Source of the DNA: Planctomycetota bacterium
GTDB lineage: Bacteria; Planctomycetota; Phycisphaerae; Phycisphaerales; UBA1924
DNA length: 64,000 nucleotides
Reading direction: 5' to 3'
Assembly: GCA_039819165.1 (NCBI GenBank)
Contig: JBCBSM010000001.1
Location: 1,922,001 to 1,986,000, forward strand
A model generated the notes under the pieces. It worked only from the letters and a program-made list of their open reading frames with translations, made no database searches and had not been told where the DNA came from. The position numbers and the translations under genes are program-made. This document shows positions 62,683 through 64,000 of this stretch, piece after piece (positions within the stretch are counted from its first letter, which is position 1; every line of letters starts with the position of its first letter).

Positions 62683-64000
62683 CTACCGCGGCTCGAGGAT
62701 CCTCTCCAGCAGGTCGGGCCTCGACCCATCCCGCACCATCGTGAGGAAGCGCGGTCCGCCGTCGTACTCGATGGCGATCGATTCGTATCGGTCGTCGCGC
62801 TGGATCATGACCTCCAGCGTGCCAGTCACGATCGCCGCATCGAGCGCGTCCGCCAGCCGCTGGCGGCCGAAGACGTAGCCGCCCACGCCCAGCACCCGCA
62901 CGCCCGGCGCGAGCCCCGCGTTGTCGGCCGGCGACCCCAGCACCACCGATCGCACCGTGCCGTTGGCGGTAAACGATGCGCCCAGCGACTCGCGCGCGTC
63001 CAGCGGATCGGTCCGGCCGAAGCCGCTCCGCGGCGGCTTGGTCGCGTATCCAACCTTGTAGCCGAGCGCCCGGGCCAGCGTCAGCGGTCCGCGGCCCCCC
63101 GCGTTGTCGATGCGTTCCGCGAAGAACCCCGCCCAGTCGTGCGCGAAGACGTGGCCGAGGGCGGCAACAACGTTGGCGCGGCCGAATGGATGAGGATCGT
63201 CGGTGGGCTCGTCGGCGTGGAAGAACGCCCGCACGAAGTCGTCCAGCGACCGCTCGCCATGCGTCCCTGCTCGGATGATCGCGTCGGCTTCCATCCAGAC
63301 GGCGGCGCCCTCGTAGTAGTAATCCTGGCTGCGGCGGAGCTCGCCCCAGTTGGCGCTGGCGGCGCGGAGCGTCCACGACGCGGAGCAGGTATCGACCAGA
63401 GGCCGCCAGTCCCGGCCCTCCCGCAGCTTGAAGTCCCGCAGTCGATCCTGGATGACCCATCGGTACTCGTCGGGCGTTGCCATGCCGCTGCGGTACTCGA
63501 GCACCTCGCCGAGGTACTGCGTCAGGCCCTCGTAGACCCACAGCAGCTCGGTGCCCTTGGGCGTGTGCAGGTCGCCCGTCGCCATGCCCGTCGGCCGGCG
63601 GTACTTGCCGCACCACGCGTGCACGTACTCGTGCGGGATGAGCATGCGGTCCCAGCCGGCCAGGTCCCGCGGGCTCTCGAGGGCGCCCAGCGGGATGACG
63701 TTCATCGTCGACCGCAGGTGCTCCAGGCCGTTGCGGCCCAGCTGGTTGGTCGTCGCGACCAAGATGTCCATGGACGGGAACGGAAAGCCGCCGAACAAGC
63801 GGGCGGCTTGCGTCACCATGCGGCGGTAGTTATCCAGCACGCGCTCGTCGATGTCGATCGCGCCGGGGCTCTCGCTGAACACGTGCAGCCGGTGCGGAGG
63901 CGCATCGACGCCGTCCTCGTTCAGGTCGTACACCCGGTGGTGCCGGCCGACCATGATGGGCGTGTCCACGAGCCGCCGCAGCGAGACGGTGTCGTAGGTG
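62683..64000 (-). CDS. M61-family glycyl aminopeptidase with PDZ domain, 5' end outside window
   Basis: The frame stays open to the right edge (the last bases translate as LTYDTVSLRRLVDTP), so the N terminus is missing. The visible 439 residues have the gluzincin motif HEYVHAWCGK and, further on, the Glu ligand in YEGLTQYLGEVLEY. A PDZ domain follows near VRSVVLGSPADNAGLAPGVRVL with GVGGYVFG. The order beta-rich N domain, catalytic M61, PDZ is that of glycyl aminopeptidase-like M61 proteins. The C terminus ends PDLLERILEPR at 62683. Confidence 0.93.
   Translation of the reverse strand, partial: TYDTVSLRRLVDTPIMVGRHHRVYDLNEDGVDAPPHRLHVFSESPGAIDIDERVLDNYRRMVTQAARLFGGFPFPSMDILVATTNQLGRNGLEHLRSTMNVIPLGALESPRDLAGWDRMLIPHEYVHAWCGKYRRPTGMATGDLHTPKGTELLWVYEGLTQYLGEVLEYRSGMATPDEYRWVIQDRLRDFKLREGRDWRPLVDTCSASWTLRAASANWGELRRSQDYYYEGAAVWMEADAIIRAGTHGERSLDDFVRAFFHADEPTDDPHPFGRANVVAALGHVFAHDWAGFFAERIDNAGGRGPLTLARALGYKVGYATKPPRSGFGRTDPLDARESLGASFTANGTVRSVVLGSPADNAGLAPGVRVLGVGGYVFGRQRLADALDAAIVTGTLEVMIQRDDRYESIAIEYDGGPRFLTMVRDGSRPDLLERILEPR

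Overview
The window is 64 kb of GC-rich bacterial chromosome. I read it as a planctomycete of the Phycisphaerae/Phycisphaerales type, probably marine. Three secreted proteins end in the paired DxDxDG...FDFLxFQ dockerin-like repeats common in that group. There are also a PEP-CTERM-like sorting tail, two pilin-like H-x-DG proteins, planctomycete-type ECF sigma and Ser/Thr kinase genes, and a complete MrpA-G Na+/H+ antiporter operon. The lineage is inferred from gene content, not from a marker tree.

Layout. 1-3.1 kb: the end of sat, then a minus-strand cluster of one histidine kinase (N-terminal receiver half broken by a frameshift and a TAG) and three overlapping single-domain receivers. 3.4-14.5 kb: a probable genomic island between 28-bp direct repeats that copy the 3' end of tRNA-Val. 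It carries a PEP-CTERM-like protein, two dockerin-tailed proteins, an ECF sigma/Ser-Thr kinase pair (the kinase has a trimeric-adhesin-like exterior), a decayed SpoIIE-type phosphatase, a membrane protein, an HTH protein and a decayed tyrosine integrase next to the tRNA. 14.6-37.8 kb: core and household genes (dnaB, pdxH, HDOD protein, a hydrolase/ATP-grasp fusion, rlmN, pseudopilin, dps, a dockerin-tailed beta-lactamase-fold protein, a DNA glycosylase, an amidotransferase, a Deg-type protease, a methyltransferase, a PfkB kinase, rarD, glnS, an OYE reductase, serS, an APC permease). 38.0-44.1 kb: mrpABCDEFG, with the mrpE start damaged. 44.2-52.4 kb: purEK, a lipoprotein, nrdR, thrS with an attenuator-like leader, ispF, an HU gene, clpS and a 2-hydroxyacid dehydrogenase. 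52.4-64 kb: a frameshifted ClpP-fold protein, small exported proteins, two tandem zinc-ribbon membrane proteins, clpB, an aminotransferase, a lipoprotein hydrolase and the 3' part of an M61 PDZ peptidase.

The most interesting regulatory signal is upstream of thrS. A 21-codon leader ORF with nine Thr codons starts 6 nt after a TATACT box. It is followed by a perfect 8-bp GC hairpin with a T tract and by a 7-bp alternative pairing that excludes the hairpin and abuts the leader stop codon. This is a textbook attenuator layout, here in front of an aminoacyl-tRNA synthetase gene. The most unusual protein is the membrane Ser/Thr kinase fused to YadA-head-like repeats and a tail-fibre-chaperone-like end.

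Several reading-frame breaks (near 2.95, 10.82, 10.88, 14.15, 42.85 and 53.2 kb) may be real decay or assembly indels. The two in the integrase and mrpE fall in C runs, so raw-read checks matter.
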